From Longimicrobium sp. (lineage in GTDB: Bacteria > Gemmatimonadota > Gemmatimonadetes > Longimicrobiales > Longimicrobiaceae), in contig NZ_DASVSF010000021.1 in NCBI RefSeq assembly GCF_036388275.1, positions 1 to 64,000 of the forward strand: a DNA stretch of 64,000 nucleotides, written 5' to 3'. A model generated the notes under the pieces. That model was not told the DNA's origin and did no database searches. It saw only the letters and a list, made by a program, of their open reading frames with translations. Of the stretch, positions 1 to 9,555 are shown piece by piece; position 1 is the stretch's first letter, and each line of letters starts with the position of its first letter. Both the position numbers and the translations under genes were made by a program.

Positions 1-454
1 GTCCACTCGGGAGACGGAGCAGCGCGCATTCCGGTGCGTAGACGCCACACACTCCTACGTCGACGACGGGTTTGACGCGGCCTCAAACCTACGCTCCCAC
101 GGCATTTTTGCAGACTGCGCCTTGTATTTCGGCCCTGACACCCCTATCAGAGATGTGGGTAATGGGTAGCCTGCGAAGCGGGGGACGGGGGCCGGGGGGA
201 GGGGGCTCCCGAGGCATGCGAGGCAGCCCGTCGAACCCGGATCGACGTTCTCCTCTCTCCCGCGCGGTTTGCGGGGGAGAGGCCGGGAGAGGGGGGCTCC
301 CGAGGCATGCACCGGCAGCGTATCGAACCCCCATCGAAGTTCTCCCCTCTCCGCACAGCAGTTTTGTGCGGGGAGGGGCCGGGGGTGGGGCCAACAGAAC
401 GGCGGCCCGCACCGCGAGCCGCCGTCCGCACTCCCCCGCCCCGGCCCCAGACGA
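1..454. other. Intergenic region downstream of glyQS, no gene seen
   Basis: No credible coding region lies between the window edge and the glyQS stop. The first ~165 bases show nothing recognisable. From about 170 onward the sequence is a G-rich tandem repeat with hairpins, listed separately, which could help end transcription of glyQS. Confidence 0.6.
170..385. repeat. G-rich tandem repeat (~91 bp unit), family R1
   Basis: Two ~91-bp units are visible. The string gggggctcccgaggcatgc occurs at 201-219 and again at 292-310, and the segment starting tcgaaccc recurs at 231 and 322, both with a 91-base shift. A partial earlier unit precedes position 200. Each unit holds a C-run/G-run hairpin (for example around 256-282 and 345-375). 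Similar hairpins occur at 32184-32236 and 61524-61681. No coding role is apparent. Confidence 0.75.
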
Positions 455-1804
455 TCAGCCGATGCGCTCCTTCAGCCAGTTGACGATCTCGTCCTGCGAG
501 ATGCGCGACTGCTCCATGGTGTCGCGGTCGCGGATGGTGACGGTGCCCTGCTCCATCGTCTCGCCGTCCACCGTGATGCAGAACGGCGTTCCCGCCTCGT
601 CCTGCCTGCGGTACCGCCGGCCGATGGCGCCCGCCTCGTCGTAGAAGCTGGGGATGCCGCGGCGCCGCAGGTCTTCGTGGATCTGCGTGGCGCGCTCCGG
701 CATGCCGTCCTTCTTCACCAGCGGAAACACGCCGCACTTCATGGGCGCCAGCGAGGGCTTGATGGCAAGCACCACGCGCGTTTCGCCCTCCACGGCCTCT
801 TCGAGGTAGGCGTTGGCCAGCACCGCCAGCGTCGCGCGGTCGGCGCCCACCGACGTCTCGATGATGTACGGGATGTACCGCTTGCCCGCGGCGGGATCGA
901 TGTACTCCAGCCGCTTCCCCGAAAATTCCTGGTGGCGCTTCAGGTCGAAGTCGGTGCGGTTGTGGATGCCCTCGATCTCGCCCCACCCCTCGTCGCCGAT
1001 GGTGCCGCCGAAGAAGAACTCCACGTCGCCCGCGGCGCTGGCGTAGTGCGCCAGCTTTTCGTGCGGATGGTAGCGCAGCCGGTCCGGCGACAATCCCAGC
1101 ACGTCGGTGTGCCACGCCAGCCGGCGCTCGCGCCATTCCTCGAAGAACGCCTTGTCCGTACCCGGCTCCACGAAGAACTGCATCTCCATCTGCTCGAACT
1201 CACGCGTGCGGAACGTGAAGTTGCCGGGCGTGATCTCGTTGCGGAACGCCTTGCCGATCTGCGCGATGCCGAAGGGCACCTTCTGACGGGCGCTCTGCTG
1301 CACGTTCAGGAAGTTCACGTAGATGCCCTGCGCCGTCTCGGGCCTCAGGTACACCACGTTCGCCGAGTCTTCGGCGGGACCCATGAACGTCTTGAACATC
1401 AGGTTGAAGTTGCGCGGCTCCGTCCACTCGCCCGTCTTGCCGCAGCTGGGGCACTGCGCCGACTCCAGCTCCTGGGCCTTGCTCTCGGCCAGCAGGATGT
1501 CTACGCGGTAGCGGCGGTGGCAGTTGCGGCACTCCACCAGCGGGTCGGTGAACTCGGCCACGTGCCCCGAGGCCTCCCACACCTTGGGGTGCATCAGGAT
1601 GGCGGCGTCCAGGCCCTCGATGTCGTCGCGCTCGTGCACCATCGCGCGCCACCAGGCCTCCTTGACGTTGCGCTTGAGCTCTACCCCCAGCGGGCCGTAG
1701 TCCCACACGGAGCCCGTGCCGCCGTAGATTTCGGACGACTGGAAGACATAGCCCCGCCGCTTGGACAGGGATACCAGCTTCTCCATCAAATCGTTGTCCG
1801 CCAT
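455..1804 (-). CDS. glyQS: Glycyl-tRNA synthetase, homodimeric type
   Basis: Class II aminoacyl-tRNA synthetase that charges tRNA-Gly with glycine in the cytoplasm, of the single-chain alpha2 type (449 aa) rather than the alpha2beta2 GlyQ/GlyS type. Visible are a zinc-binding site with C92, C95, C118 and C121, the RPETAQG segment at 154-160, motif 2 around [15 protein letters not shown] (187-205), motif 3 IETSVGADR at 315-323, and an anticodon-binding domain from about 345. The start is the ATG at 1804 (MADNDLMEK), where homology begins; the open frame continues upstream to 1969 but that part has no family character. It is the last gene before a G-rich repeat and lies downstream of a sigma/anti-sigma pair on the same strand. 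Confidence 0.97.
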   Translation of the reverse strand: MADNDLMEKLVSLSKRRGYVFQSSEIYGGTGSVWDYGPLGVELKRNVKEAWWRAMVHERDDIEGLDAAILMHPKVWEASGHVAEFTDPLVECRNCHRRYRVDILLAESKAQELESAQCPSCGKTGEWTEPRNFNLMFKTFMGPAEDSANVVYLRPETAQGIYVNFLNVQQSARQKVPFGIAQIGKAFRNEITPGNFTFRTREFEQMEMQFFVEPGTDKAFFEEWRERRLAWHTDVLGLSPDRLRYHPHEKLAHYASAAGDVEFFFGGTIGDEGWGEIEGIHNRTDFDLKRHQEFSGKRLEYIDPAAGKRYIPYIIETSVGADRATLAVLANAYLEEAVEGETRVVLAIKPSLAPMKCGVFPLVKKDGMPERATQIHEDLRRRGIPSFYDEAGAIGRRYRRQDEAGTPFCITVDGETMEQGTVTIRDRDTMEQSRISQDEIVNWLKERIG

Positions 1805-2019
1805 GCCTCGTCTCGCCGATCCGCGCTGAGTTCCGGTGCCGGGTATAAGAGCGGGGATGATAACCGGCGGGCTCCGGCGCCGCAAATGACCGGCGCGGAT
1901 GACCACGAGGCACGAAGGGGCGCCGGCGGCGCCCCTCCGACAATGATCTTGCCGAGCACCTGGGCCCACCGGACCGGGCTCCGGCGCGGCGTCCAGCTCA
2001 CCTCAGACGCAGGGCGGAG

Positions 2020-3015
2020 TCACCCCAGTTGATCGAGGATCTCCGCCAGCTGTCTTTCGAGGGCGTCCCAATCCCGGGCGCCCTCGGCGTTCGTGAGGGC
2101 GCGGATGCGCTGGGCGTGCTCGCTCGTGGCAGGGTCGGAGTCGAGGCGGTCGAGCGCGGCTTCGATGGCGCGCGTGCGGAAAAATTCCGCATCCTTTCGG
2201 GCGGCGGCGATGCGGGCCGCCTGGAGCCAGGCGCCCAGCCGCACGTCGTCGTCCCCGGCCATGGCGGCGGCTTCGCTGCCCTGCTCCATCAGCGGCTCCA
2301 ACTCTGCCCACGGCGCGCCGGCGCGGGCCTGGATGTCGCGGAAGATGGAGACTGCGAAGCCCGAACCCGGGAGCTCGCCCAGCAGGATGGCGACCTGCGC
2401 CGCCGTGCGCGCCGCGGCCGGATCCTGGCCGCGCAGCGCGAGTTCCAGTTCCACGAGCCGAGCGCCGATGCGGATGGCGCGAGCGCGCAGCGTCATCGGG
2501 TCCGAGGCGGAACGGGTGCTGCCCCAAGGGCTCGGGTCCCAGCCGGCCGGGAGCACGGTGCCGGTCGAGGCCAGCCGCTCCGCCAGGGCACCCGGCTCCT
2601 GCAGGCCGGGCGGCTGCATCAGATTCCACGCGAGCGGTGCCAGCGCGACGGCGGCCACGACGGCGGCAACCGCGCCCCAGCGTCGCGGTCCCGAGAACGG
2701 TGAAGCGCGGCGCGCGGCGGGACGGAGCGGCGTCACGCCGGCTGCTGCGTCCTCTTCTTCCAAGGCGCGCGTTACGGCGGCGGCCTCGGCGTAGGCGGCC
2801 AGGGCCTCGTCGTCGGTCGCCAGGTGCGCCAGGACGTCGGCGTGCGCGTCCGCGTCCAGGCGGGCATCGAGCAGCGCCGCCAGGCGCTCGGCCTCGTCCC
2901 AATCGCCGGAGCCCGTACCGGCCCCGCGTTCCTCCTTCACCCACGCCCTTTCGTCAGGATGTCCACCCTTGTTAGATGGACCCGTCAGGTGTTTATCCCG
3001 CTCCCGTTCGGTCAT
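2020..3015 (-). CDS. Probable membrane anti-sigma factor without zinc motif
   Basis: A 331-aa protein with one hydrophobic segment at about residues 113-131. The N-terminal part (about 40-80) is rich in Ala, Leu and Asp and resembles the short helical anti-sigma domain that precedes the membrane span in many Gemmatimonadota and Planctomycetes proteins, but it lacks the HxxxCxxC zinc site. The C-terminal ~190 residues are helical and presumably periplasmic, with no domain I recognise. Its ATG overlaps the stop of the upstream sigma-like gene by ATGA, which implies translational coupling and is the main argument for an anti-sigma role. The function is inferred from context; a TPR-like sensor is an alternative. 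Confidence 0.6.
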   Translation of the reverse strand: MTERERDKHLTGPSNKGGHPDERAWVKEERGAGTGSGDWDEAERLAALLDARLDADAHADVLAHLATDDEALAAYAEAAAVTRALEEEDAAAGVTPLRPAARRASPFSGPRRWGAVAAVVAAVALAPLAWNLMQPPGLQEPGALAERLASTGTVLPAGWDPSPWGSTRSASDPMTLRARAIRIGARLVELELALRGQDPAAARTAAQVAILLGELPGSGFAVSIFRDIQARAGAPWAELEPLMEQGSEAAAMAGDDDVRLGAWLQAARIAAARKDAEFFRTRAIEAALDRLDSDPATSEHAQRIRALTNAEGARDWDALERQLAEILDQLG

Positions 3016-3791
3016 GGCGCGCGATCCTCCAGCAACCCGCGGACCCGCTCGCGCGAAAGCCCACCCGCTTCCAAGGTGCGCCGCAACTGCGAAAAGATGC
3101 GGTCCATCCGCCGGTAGAGCGGCTTCTGCGGCAGGTTGAGGCCGCGCGCCACGTCGGCAACGGTCATTTCGTGCCACACGCGCATCCTCACGATCACCTG
3201 GTCCTCGTCCGGCAGGCTGGCGACGGCCTGGGCGACGGCCTGCTCCGCCTCGTTCCGCCGCTGCTCGGACTCCTGCGCCAGCACGCGCACGTCCGCCTGC
3301 TCGTCCGCCGGGAGGGCGGCGGTCACCTCCTCGGCGGCGGCGACCGGGCGCAGGGGCGCGCGGGCTGGCAGCTGCCGCCACAGCTCGGCCAGGTCGCGGT
3401 CCGCCAGCTCGCCGTGTCCCGTCGTGCGCATCAGCTGGGCCGCCTGGGTGAGCGTGAACCCGTCGCGGTGCACCAGCGTTTCCAGGCGCACCGCCGTGGG
3501 CCCCAGCCGCCTCGCCGCCGCGGAGGGCCGCCAGCGGCCCCGCTCGCGGACCCGGTAGTCGCGGGCGAGCATCGACAGCACCACGGTCAGGTACGTGGAC
3601 GGCGCGCTTTCGCCGCGAAAGCGGCGGAGGGCGGAATAGTCGTCCTCGATCAGACGCAGCTTGGCCCACGACGCGAAGTCGTCGGCGTCGTCGCCGGAAA
3701 GCCCCTGCCGGCGAGCGAGCGTGGCAAGCACGCGCTCGATCCAGCCGAGGTTTTCCAGGAACAGGTGCTCGGCCTGGTGCCGGTCCAGCAT
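3012..3791 (-). CDS. ECF-like RNA polymerase sigma factor, divergent
   Basis: A 259-aa sigma-70 family protein. Residues about 10-90 look like region 2 (acidic DDADDFASWAK, then a basic stretch ending RERGRWRPS), and about 185-240 like region 4 (LPDEDQVIVRMR, then the helix-turn-helix MTVADVARGLN). An unusually long acidic, Ala-rich linker (about 90-180) separates them, so it is longer than a typical ECF factor (about 170-200 aa). The start at 3791 (MLDRHQAEHLF) is preferred to an ATG 35 codons upstream, because the upstream residues are unlike a sigma N-terminus. It overlaps the next gene by 4 bases and probably recruits RNA polymerase under control of that anti-sigma-like protein. Confidence 0.7.
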   Translation of the reverse strand: MLDRHQAEHLFLENLGWIERVLATLARRQGLSGDDADDFASWAKLRLIEDDYSALRRFRGESAPSTYLTVVLSMLARDYRVRERGRWRPSAAARRLGPTAVRLETLVHRDGFTLTQAAQLMRTTGHGELADRDLAELWRQLPARAPLRPVAAAEEVTAALPADEQADVRVLAQESEQRRNEAEQAVAQAVASLPDEDQVIVRMRVWHEMTVADVARGLNLPQKPLYRRMDRIFSQLRRTLEAGGLSRERVRGLLEDRAP

Positions 3792-4025
3792 GCTCGGGAC
3801 GGAGGTAGGAAAAGGCGCGATGGTGTCGCCCGGGGTGTACCTGGCGGGAAACCTAATCCGCCATCGTGGATGCAACAACATCCCCATGCACGCCACGGCA
3901 CGCCAGGACGCCGCGCGTGCGTGGCTGCGAGCCCGGCGCTACATTCGGATTTCGGACCCGCGCGCTCCATCCGCGCGACCGTCTGGCCCCGTTTACCGCC
4001 CGCCACTCCCCACGCGACCGCATCC

Positions 4026-5780
4026 GTGACGACCATCCACCGCCGCGCCGCGCGCTCCCCGCGCCCCCCGCTCCGCCATGCCGGCGCGCGCGCCCGTGCC
4101 CTCCGGCTCGTCGCAGTCGCCGCCCTGTTCGCCGCGTGTGCCCCGGCGGCGCCCGGCCTCGCCGTGGCCGCGGCGCTCTCCCCCGCCGCCGACCTGGTGG
4201 TGGTCGGCGGGACGGTGTGGACCGGGGTGGATGGTGCGCCGGACGCGCGAGCGGTGGCGGTTCGGGACGGGCGGATCGTCGCCGTGGGGAGCGAGGCGGA
4301 GGTGCGGCGGCTGGCCGGGCCGGAGACGCGGGTGGTGGACGCCGCGGGCAGCATGGTGGTACCAGGGTTCATCGACGCGCACGTGCACTTCGTGGACGGG
4401 GGCTTCCGCCTCAGCCAGGTGCAGCTTCGCGACGCGCGCACGCCGGCGGAGTTCGCCGCCCGCATCCGCGACTACGCGCGGACGGTCCCCGCCGGCACGT
4501 GGATCACCGGCGGCGACTGGGACCACTCGCTGTGGGGCGGCGAGCTGCCCAGGCGCGAGTGGATCGACTCCGTCACCCCGAATCATCCCGTGTGGGTGAG
4601 CCGGCTGGACGGGCACATGGCGCTGGCCAACTCCGCCGCGCTGGCCGCCGCGGGGGTGGACCGCGCCGCGCCGGAGGTGGAGGGCGGCGAGGTGGTCCGC
4701 CGCGCGGATGGTTCGCCCGCTGGCGTGTTCCGCGACAACGCGATGGCGATGGTGGACCGCGTGGTCCCTGCGCCGCCCGCGGAGCTGAACGACCGCGCGC
4801 TGGACGCCGCCATGCGGTACGTGGCGCGGCAGGGCGTCACCAGTGTTCACCACGTGGGCGGATGGGGCGATCTCAAGGTCTTCCGCCGGGCGCATGCCGC
4901 GGGACGGCTGAAGACGCGCGTGTACGCTGCCGTGCCCCTGCACACGTGGGCGCGGCTGGCGGACACCGTTGCCGCCACGGGACGGGGTGACGAGTGGCTG
5001 CGAATCGGCGGGCTCAAGGGCTACGTGGACGGGTCGCTGGGCTCGCACACCGCTGCCTTCCACCAGCCGTTCACCGACGATCCCACCAGCCGCGGGCTAC
5101 TGGTGGTGGACCCCGACACCCTGCAGCGGTGGATCGGCGGCGCCGACGCGGCCGGGCTCCACGTGATGGTGCACGCCATCGGCGACCGGGCGAACACGCT
5201 GCTGCTGGACGCGTACGAGCGGGTGGCGGCCCGGAACGGCGCCCGCGACCGCCGGTTCCGCATCGAGCACGCGCAGCACCTGGCGCCATCCGACCTCCCC
5301 CGCTTCGCCGCGCTGGGCGTGATCCCCAGCATGCAGCCGTACCACGCCATCGACGACGGCCGCTGGGCCACGGCGGTAATCGGCCCGGAGCGCAGCCGCG
5401 GCACCTACGCGTTTCGCGCGCTGCTGGACGCGCGGGCGCGGCTGGCGTTCGGCAGCGACTGGTTCGTGGCGCCGCCCACGCCGCTGGAGGGCATCTACGC
5501 CGCCGTCACCCGCCGCACGCTGGACGACCGGAACCCCGGCGGGTGGGTGCCGGAGCAAAAGATCACCGTCGAAGAGGCCCTGCGCGCCTACACCGCCACC
5601 GCTGCCTACGCCTCGTTCGAGGAGGGGATCAAGGGCACGCTCGAACCCGGCAAGCTGGCCGACCTCGTGATCATCGACCGCGACATCCGCCGCGTGGCGC
5701 CCGAGGCCATCCGCGAAGCACGGGTGACGGCGACCATCATCGGCGGCGAGATCGTGTTCCAGGCGGACGCGCCCCGTTGA
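4026..5780 (+). CDS. Amidohydrolase family 3 lipoprotein (YtcJ-like)
   Basis: A 584-aa metal-dependent hydrolase of the Amidohydro_3/YtcJ type. A basic N-terminus is followed by a hydrophobic stretch and the lipobox-like LFAAC with C38, so it is probably an exported lipoprotein. The first metal motif GFIDAHVHF has H119 and H121. Further downstream are the HVMVHAIGDRAN and RIEHAQHL histidine motifs and the late Asp in FGSDWF, followed by the usual C-terminal beta sandwich (LEPGKLADLVII). The substrate cannot be told; the family hydrolyses C-N bonds. The GTG at 4026 is chosen because it gives a basic n-region just before the signal segment; no strong ribosome site is seen. First gene of a plus-strand group with the AAA and TPR genes. 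Confidence 0.88.
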   Translation: MTTIHRRAARSPRPPLRHAGARARALRLVAVAALFAACAPAAPGLAVAAALSPAADLVVVGGTVWTGVDGAPDARAVAVRDGRIVAVGSEAEVRRLAGPETRVVDAAGSMVVPGFIDAHVHFVDGGFRLSQVQLRDARTPAEFAARIRDYARTVPAGTWITGGDWDHSLWGGELPRREWIDSVTPNHPVWVSRLDGHMALANSAALAAAGVDRAAPEVEGGEVVRRADGSPAGVFRDNAMAMVDRVVPAPPAELNDRALDAAMRYVARQGVTSVHHVGGWGDLKVFRRAHAAGRLKTRVYAAVPLHTWARLADTVAATGRGDEWLRIGGLKGYVDGSLGSHTAAFHQPFTDDPTSRGLLVVDPDTLQRWIGGADAAGLHVMVHAIGDRANTLLLDAYERVAARNGARDRRFRIEHAQHLAPSDLPRFAALGVIPSMQPYHAIDDGRWATAVIGPERSRGTYAFRALLDARARLAFGSDWFVAPPTPLEGIYAAVTRRTLDDRNPGGWVPEQKITVEEALRAYTATAAYASFEEGIKGTLEPGKLADLVIIDRDIRRVAPEAIREARVTATIIGGEIVFQADAPR

Positions 5781-5893
5781 ATCACCGAAGCCGATCGACA
5801 CGCGCCGGGAACGGACGGCTCTGGCGCGGCGCCGTCCGTCCATCGTACCATGTCCGCCCCATCATCCGTGCAACCTTCCCGGAAACGGACCCA

Positions 5894-7285
5894 ATGAGCG
5901 CTGACCAGGGCCGCCTGCACGGCCTGCGCGAGGCCGTCCGCGCCGCGCCCGAAGACCCGTTGCTCCGCACCCTGCTGGCGGAGCAGCTGCTGGCCGCCGA
6001 CGCCCTCTCCGAGGCCGAAGAGCACTACCGCGCGGCGCTGCGCATGGACCCGACGGACGAGCGCATCCAGCTGGGGCTGGCGCGCACCTTCCACGCCCAG
6101 GGCAAGCGCTCCGCCGCCCTGGTGGTGATAGAGGACGTGATGTCCACCGGTCGCGCCCCCGCCGACGCGCACGTGCTTCACGCGCGCCTGCTGCTGAGCG
6201 CGGGCGACCGCGCCGCCGCCGCCCTCGCGTACGCCCGCGCCCGCCAGGCCGATCCGCGCTCGGCGGACCCCGCGCTGGACGAGGCGCTGGGGACCATGCA
6301 GCCGGCCGCCGCACCGGAGATCGAGGACAGCCGCGTGCGCCAGCCCGCCACCACCGACTGGCAGCCGGACGACGACGAGTTCGACGAGATCGAGGAGGAC
6401 TACGGCTCGGCACCCGGCAAGATCGGCGTGGAGCGCCCGAAGCTGACGTTCCAGGACGTCGGCGGGATGGACGGGGTGAAGGACGAGATCCGCCTGAAGA
6501 TCATCCATCCCATCCAGCACGCGGAGCTGTACCGCGCGTACGGAAAGACGGCGGGCGGCGGTATTTTGATGTACGGCCCGCCGGGGTGCGGAAAGACCTT
6601 CGTGGCGCGCGCGACGGCCGGGGAGATCGGGGCGTCGTTCCTCTCCGTCGGCATCCACGACGTGCTCGACATGTGGCTGGGCGAAAGCGAGCGCCAGCTG
6701 CACGAGCTGTTCGAAAAGGCGCGCTCCACGGCGCCCAGCGTCCTCTTCTTCGACGAGGTGGACGCCATCGCGGGCAGCCGGGCAGACCTGCGCACCAGCG
6801 CGGGGCGGCAGGTGGTCAACCAGTTCCTTGCGGAGCTCGACGGGCTGACCAGCGCCAACGAGGGCGTGCTGGTGCTCGCCGCCACCAACGCGCCCTGGCA
6901 CCTGGATTCTGCCTTCCGGCGCCCGGGGCGCTTCGACCGCATCATCTTCGTCCCGCCGCCAGACGCCGCGGCGCGCACCGCCATCCTGGAGCTGCTGCTG
7001 CGCGGCAAGCCCACGCGCGACGTGGACGTGGCCGCCCTGGCGCAGCGTACGGACGGGCTGTCGGGGGCGGACCTGAAGGACGTGGTGGACCGCGCGGTAG
7101 AGGGCAAGCTGCGCGGCGCCATCCGCTCCGGCATCCCCGAGCCGCTTTCCACGCGCGACCTGCTGGCCGCCGCCAAGCAGGTGAGGCCGTCCAGCCGCGA
7201 GTGGTTCGACACGGCCCGCAACTACATCCTGTACGCGGACAAGAGCGGGTTGTACGACCCGGTCCGCGCCTACCTGGGGATGTAG
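5894..7285 (+). CDS. AAA+ ATPase with N-terminal TPR domain
   Basis: A 463-aa protein. Residues about 5-130 form TPR-like helical repeats, 157-168 are highly acidic, and 180-440 are a classical AAA module. Walker A is GPPGCGKT at 228-235, Walker B is LFFDEVDA at 284-291, the pore-loop aromatic is W261 before GESE, and arginine fingers R346 and R349 lie in FRRPGRFDR. The sequence resembles the katanin/Vps4/Cdc48 clade more than FtsH, and no membrane segment or protease domain is present, so an ATP-driven unfoldase or remodelling factor is likely, with the TPR part choosing the client. A TPR membrane protein starts 14 bases downstream, suggesting a partner. The client is unknown. Confidence 0.88.
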   Translation: MSADQGRLHGLREAVRAAPEDPLLRTLLAEQLLAADALSEAEEHYRAALRMDPTDERIQLGLARTFHAQGKRSAALVVIEDVMSTGRAPADAHVLHARLLLSAGDRAAAALAYARARQADPRSADPALDEALGTMQPAAAPEIEDSRVRQPATTDWQPDDDEFDEIEEDYGSAPGKIGVERPKLTFQDVGGMDGVKDEIRLKIIHPIQHAELYRAYGKTAGGGILMYGPPGCGKTFVARATAGEIGASFLSVGIHDVLDMWLGESERQLHELFEKARSTAPSVLFFDEVDAIAGSRADLRTSAGRQVVNQFLAELDGLTSANEGVLVLAATNAPWHLDSAFRRPGRFDRIIFVPPPDAAARTAILELLLRGKPTRDVDVAALAQRTDGLSGADLKDVVDRAVEGKLRGAIRSGIPEPLSTRDLLAAAKQVRPSSREWFDTARNYILYADKSGLYDPVRAYLGM

Positions 7286-7299
7286 CGGGCGCACGCCGC

Positions 7300-8145
7300 A
7301 TGGCGACGGCCTCCCCCACCGACCGGGCGCGGGCGCTGTACCGGATGGGCCGCTACGACCTGGCCGCGGCGGAGCTGGTCCCGGCGCTGGCGGACGACCC
7401 GGATTACGGCGACGCCCACGCGCTGCTGGCGCTGTGCCTGGAAAACCAGGGAAAGCTGGTGGATGCCGAGCGCCACGCCAACGCCGCCGTCGCCGCGTGG
7501 CCGGAGGACGCTTTCTGCCACTACGTGCGCGCCAGCGTGGTCAAGGCGCGCGGCAACGCCCGGCAGGCCGCGGCGTCGGCCTTGGAGGCGGTGAAGCTGG
7601 CGCCGGAGTTCGTGGCCGCGTGGCACCTGCTGTCGATGATCCGGCTGGACCAGAAGGACTGGAGGGCCGCCGTCGCCTCCGCCGACGAGGGGCTGGCGCA
7701 CAACCCCGACGACGAGGGATGCGGCACCGTGCGGGCGGCGGCGCTGCTGGAGATGGGCTACTACGACCAGGCGAACGACACCATCCAGCGCCTGCTGGTG
7801 CGCCATCCCGAAAGCGGCGCCGCGCATGCTCTCCGCGGCTGGTACCTGCTGGACCGGAACGATCCGCACGCAGCCATCGTGGCCTTTCACGAGGGGCTGC
7901 GGCTGAATCCCACCGCCCACGGTGTGCACGGTGGGCTGCGCGAAGCGAAGAGCTCGCGCAACCTGCTGCTGCGCTCGTACCGCAGGATGGAACGGCCCTT
8001 TACCAAGTCGATCCAGCGGCTTCCGCCGTACGCTCGCTGGGTGGCCTTCTTCATCTACCCCATCCTGTACGTCGGCGTCGTGTGGCTGGGCAGCACCATC
8101 ATGATTTTCCTCTTCCTGATGGTCGTCGTCTTCGCAGGACTCTGA
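7300..8145 (+). CDS. TPR protein with C-terminal membrane anchor
   Basis: A 281-aa protein made of about six TPR-type helical pairs (residues 5-215), a short basic linker (SRNLLLRSYRRMERPF) and a hydrophobic C-terminus from about 245 to the end that looks like one or two membrane spans. It would sit on the cytoplasmic face of the membrane with the TPR array in the cytoplasm. It begins 14 bases after the TPR-AAA ATPase, so the two are probably co-transcribed, and it may bring that ATPase to the membrane (inference). It ends 18 bases before the convergent beta-lactamase-like gene. I do not recognise a specific family. Confidence 0.75.
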   Translation: MATASPTDRARALYRMGRYDLAAAELVPALADDPDYGDAHALLALCLENQGKLVDAERHANAAVAAWPEDAFCHYVRASVVKARGNARQAAASALEAVKLAPEFVAAWHLLSMIRLDQKDWRAAVASADEGLAHNPDDEGCGTVRAAALLEMGYYDQANDTIQRLLVRHPESGAAHALRGWYLLDRNDPHAAIVAFHEGLRLNPTAHGVHGGLREAKSSRNLLLRSYRRMERPFTKSIQRLPPYARWVAFFIYPILYVGVVWLGSTIMIFLFLMVVVFAGL

Positions 8146-8163
8146 GCCCCACCCGCTGGCCCG

Positions 8164-9555
8164 TCAGGGGGCGGGGTCCCGCGGGAACGCCCACAGGAAC
8201 ATCTGCAGGTAGCCGGGGCGCCCGTCCCGGGGCAGCACGACCGTGAACACGTCCGGCCTCGGCGCGCCCGGGGCCTGCACGGCGAACCGGCCGCCGCCCA
8301 GCGGCGTCACCGACAGCGTGGCGCCGAACCGCTCCAGCAGCAGCCCGCCGTTTCCCATCCGCAGCACGAGCGGAAAGCGCCCCGTGTACCGTCCGGCGTA
8401 GCGCGCCAGCTCCTCGCGGCTCATCGCCACGGCGGCCACGTCCGTCGCGGGCGAACGCAGAGGCTCGCGAAAGGCGGCGGAGAGGGCGGCCTCGGCCAGG
8501 GCGTCGAGCCGCACTTCGCGGTTGCCCAGGATCACCACGCCCACGCGCCGTTCCGGGATGACGCGGAAAATCGCGGTGAACCCGGGCATCGTCCCCGAGT
8601 GCCAGCTGCTGGCCATCCCCCCGATGCGGTCGTGGAAGAGCCCGAAACCGTAGCGGGCGTCGTTCGGCAGCCCCGGGACGGCGGCGCGGGCCACGAGCAT
8701 GGAGTCCACTACCGCGGCGGGGATCGCCTGCCGTCCATCCACCCTCCCGCGGTTCAGCAGCGCGATCACCAGCCGGGCGACTTCGGGCGCGCTGGCGTAC
8801 AGGTACCCGGCCGGCCACTGGCGCGTGTCGTCCGCGCGGGGACGCACGACCGCCAGCGGCTGCCCGGGGCGCGCGGCGTGGCCCTGCGCCACGGGCTGGG
8901 TGATTGCCTCCGTCGGACGGAAGGTGGCGTTGCGCATGCCCAGCGGCGCCAGCACACGCTCGCGCACCACCTCGTCGTACGGCTTTCCGGACGCCGCTTC
9001 CACCAGCGCCCCGGCCAGGGTGAAGTTGCGGTTGGAGTACGAGAACGCTTCCCCGCGCTCCAGCACGGCCTCCGCGCCCGTCCAGCCCTGGACGTAGGGC
9101 ACCAGCGTCCCTTCGCCGTGAACCCCGTGCTCCGCGGACTCGTCCGCCAGGCCGGTGGTCTGCGCCAGCAGCTCGCGCAGCGTCAGCGGGGCGATCCGCG
9201 ACGCCAGGTCGGAGACGTATCGCCCGGCGGGGGCATCCAGCTCCAGCCGTCCATCGTGGACCATGGTCAGCGCGGCGGCGGCGGTGAACGGCTTGGTCAC
9301 CGATCCCACCTGGAAGAGCAGGTCGGGCGTCATCGCCTGCCCCGTCTCCACGTTCGCCACGCCGTACCCGCGCGCGAACTCCACCTCGCCCCCGCGCACG
9401 ATCACCACCGCCACGCCGGGCATCCCCGTGCGCGCCAGCTCCGCGGCGACGGCGGCGCCCAGCGCTGCCGTGTCCACCGCCTGGGCCGCGGCCGGCGCCG
9501 CCGCGACCGCCAGGGCGAGGGCCGCTCCCCGCATCGCCTTCATTCGCGTGCTCAC
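8164..9555 (-). CDS. Exported serine hydrolase, class C beta-lactamase-like
   Basis: A 463-aa penicillin-binding-fold enzyme (PF00144-type). The three catalytic motifs are intact: SVTK with S85 and K88, YSN at 173-175, and HSG at 319-321, in place of the KTG triad. Residues 1-25 are a signal peptide ending in AAAQA, so it acts in the periplasm or is secreted. The region after about 360 is an extra beta-rich domain seen in esterase and D-aminopeptidase relatives. GTG at 9555 is chosen because a GGAG lies 9 bases upstream and gives a clean signal peptide; ATGs at 9570 and 9543 are alternatives. It may be an esterase, peptidase or lactamase; the sequence alone does not settle which. Confidence 0.87.
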   Translation of the reverse strand: MSTRMKAMRGAALALAVAAAPAAAQAVDTAALGAAVAAELARTGMPGVAVVIVRGGEVEFARGYGVANVETGQAMTPDLLFQVGSVTKPFTAAAALTMVHDGRLELDAPAGRYVSDLASRIAPLTLRELLAQTTGLADESAEHGVHGEGTLVPYVQGWTGAEAVLERGEAFSYSNRNFTLAGALVEAASGKPYDEVVRERVLAPLGMRNATFRPTEAITQPVAQGHAARPGQPLAVVRPRADDTRQWPAGYLYASAPEVARLVIALLNRGRVDGRQAIPAAVVDSMLVARAAVPGLPNDARYGFGLFHDRIGGMASSWHSGTMPGFTAIFRVIPERRVGVVILGNREVRLDALAEAALSAAFREPLRSPATDVAAVAMSREELARYAGRYTGRFPLVLRMGNGGLLLERFGATLSVTPLGGGRFAVQAPGAPRPDVFTVVLPRDGRPGYLQMFLWAFPRDPAP

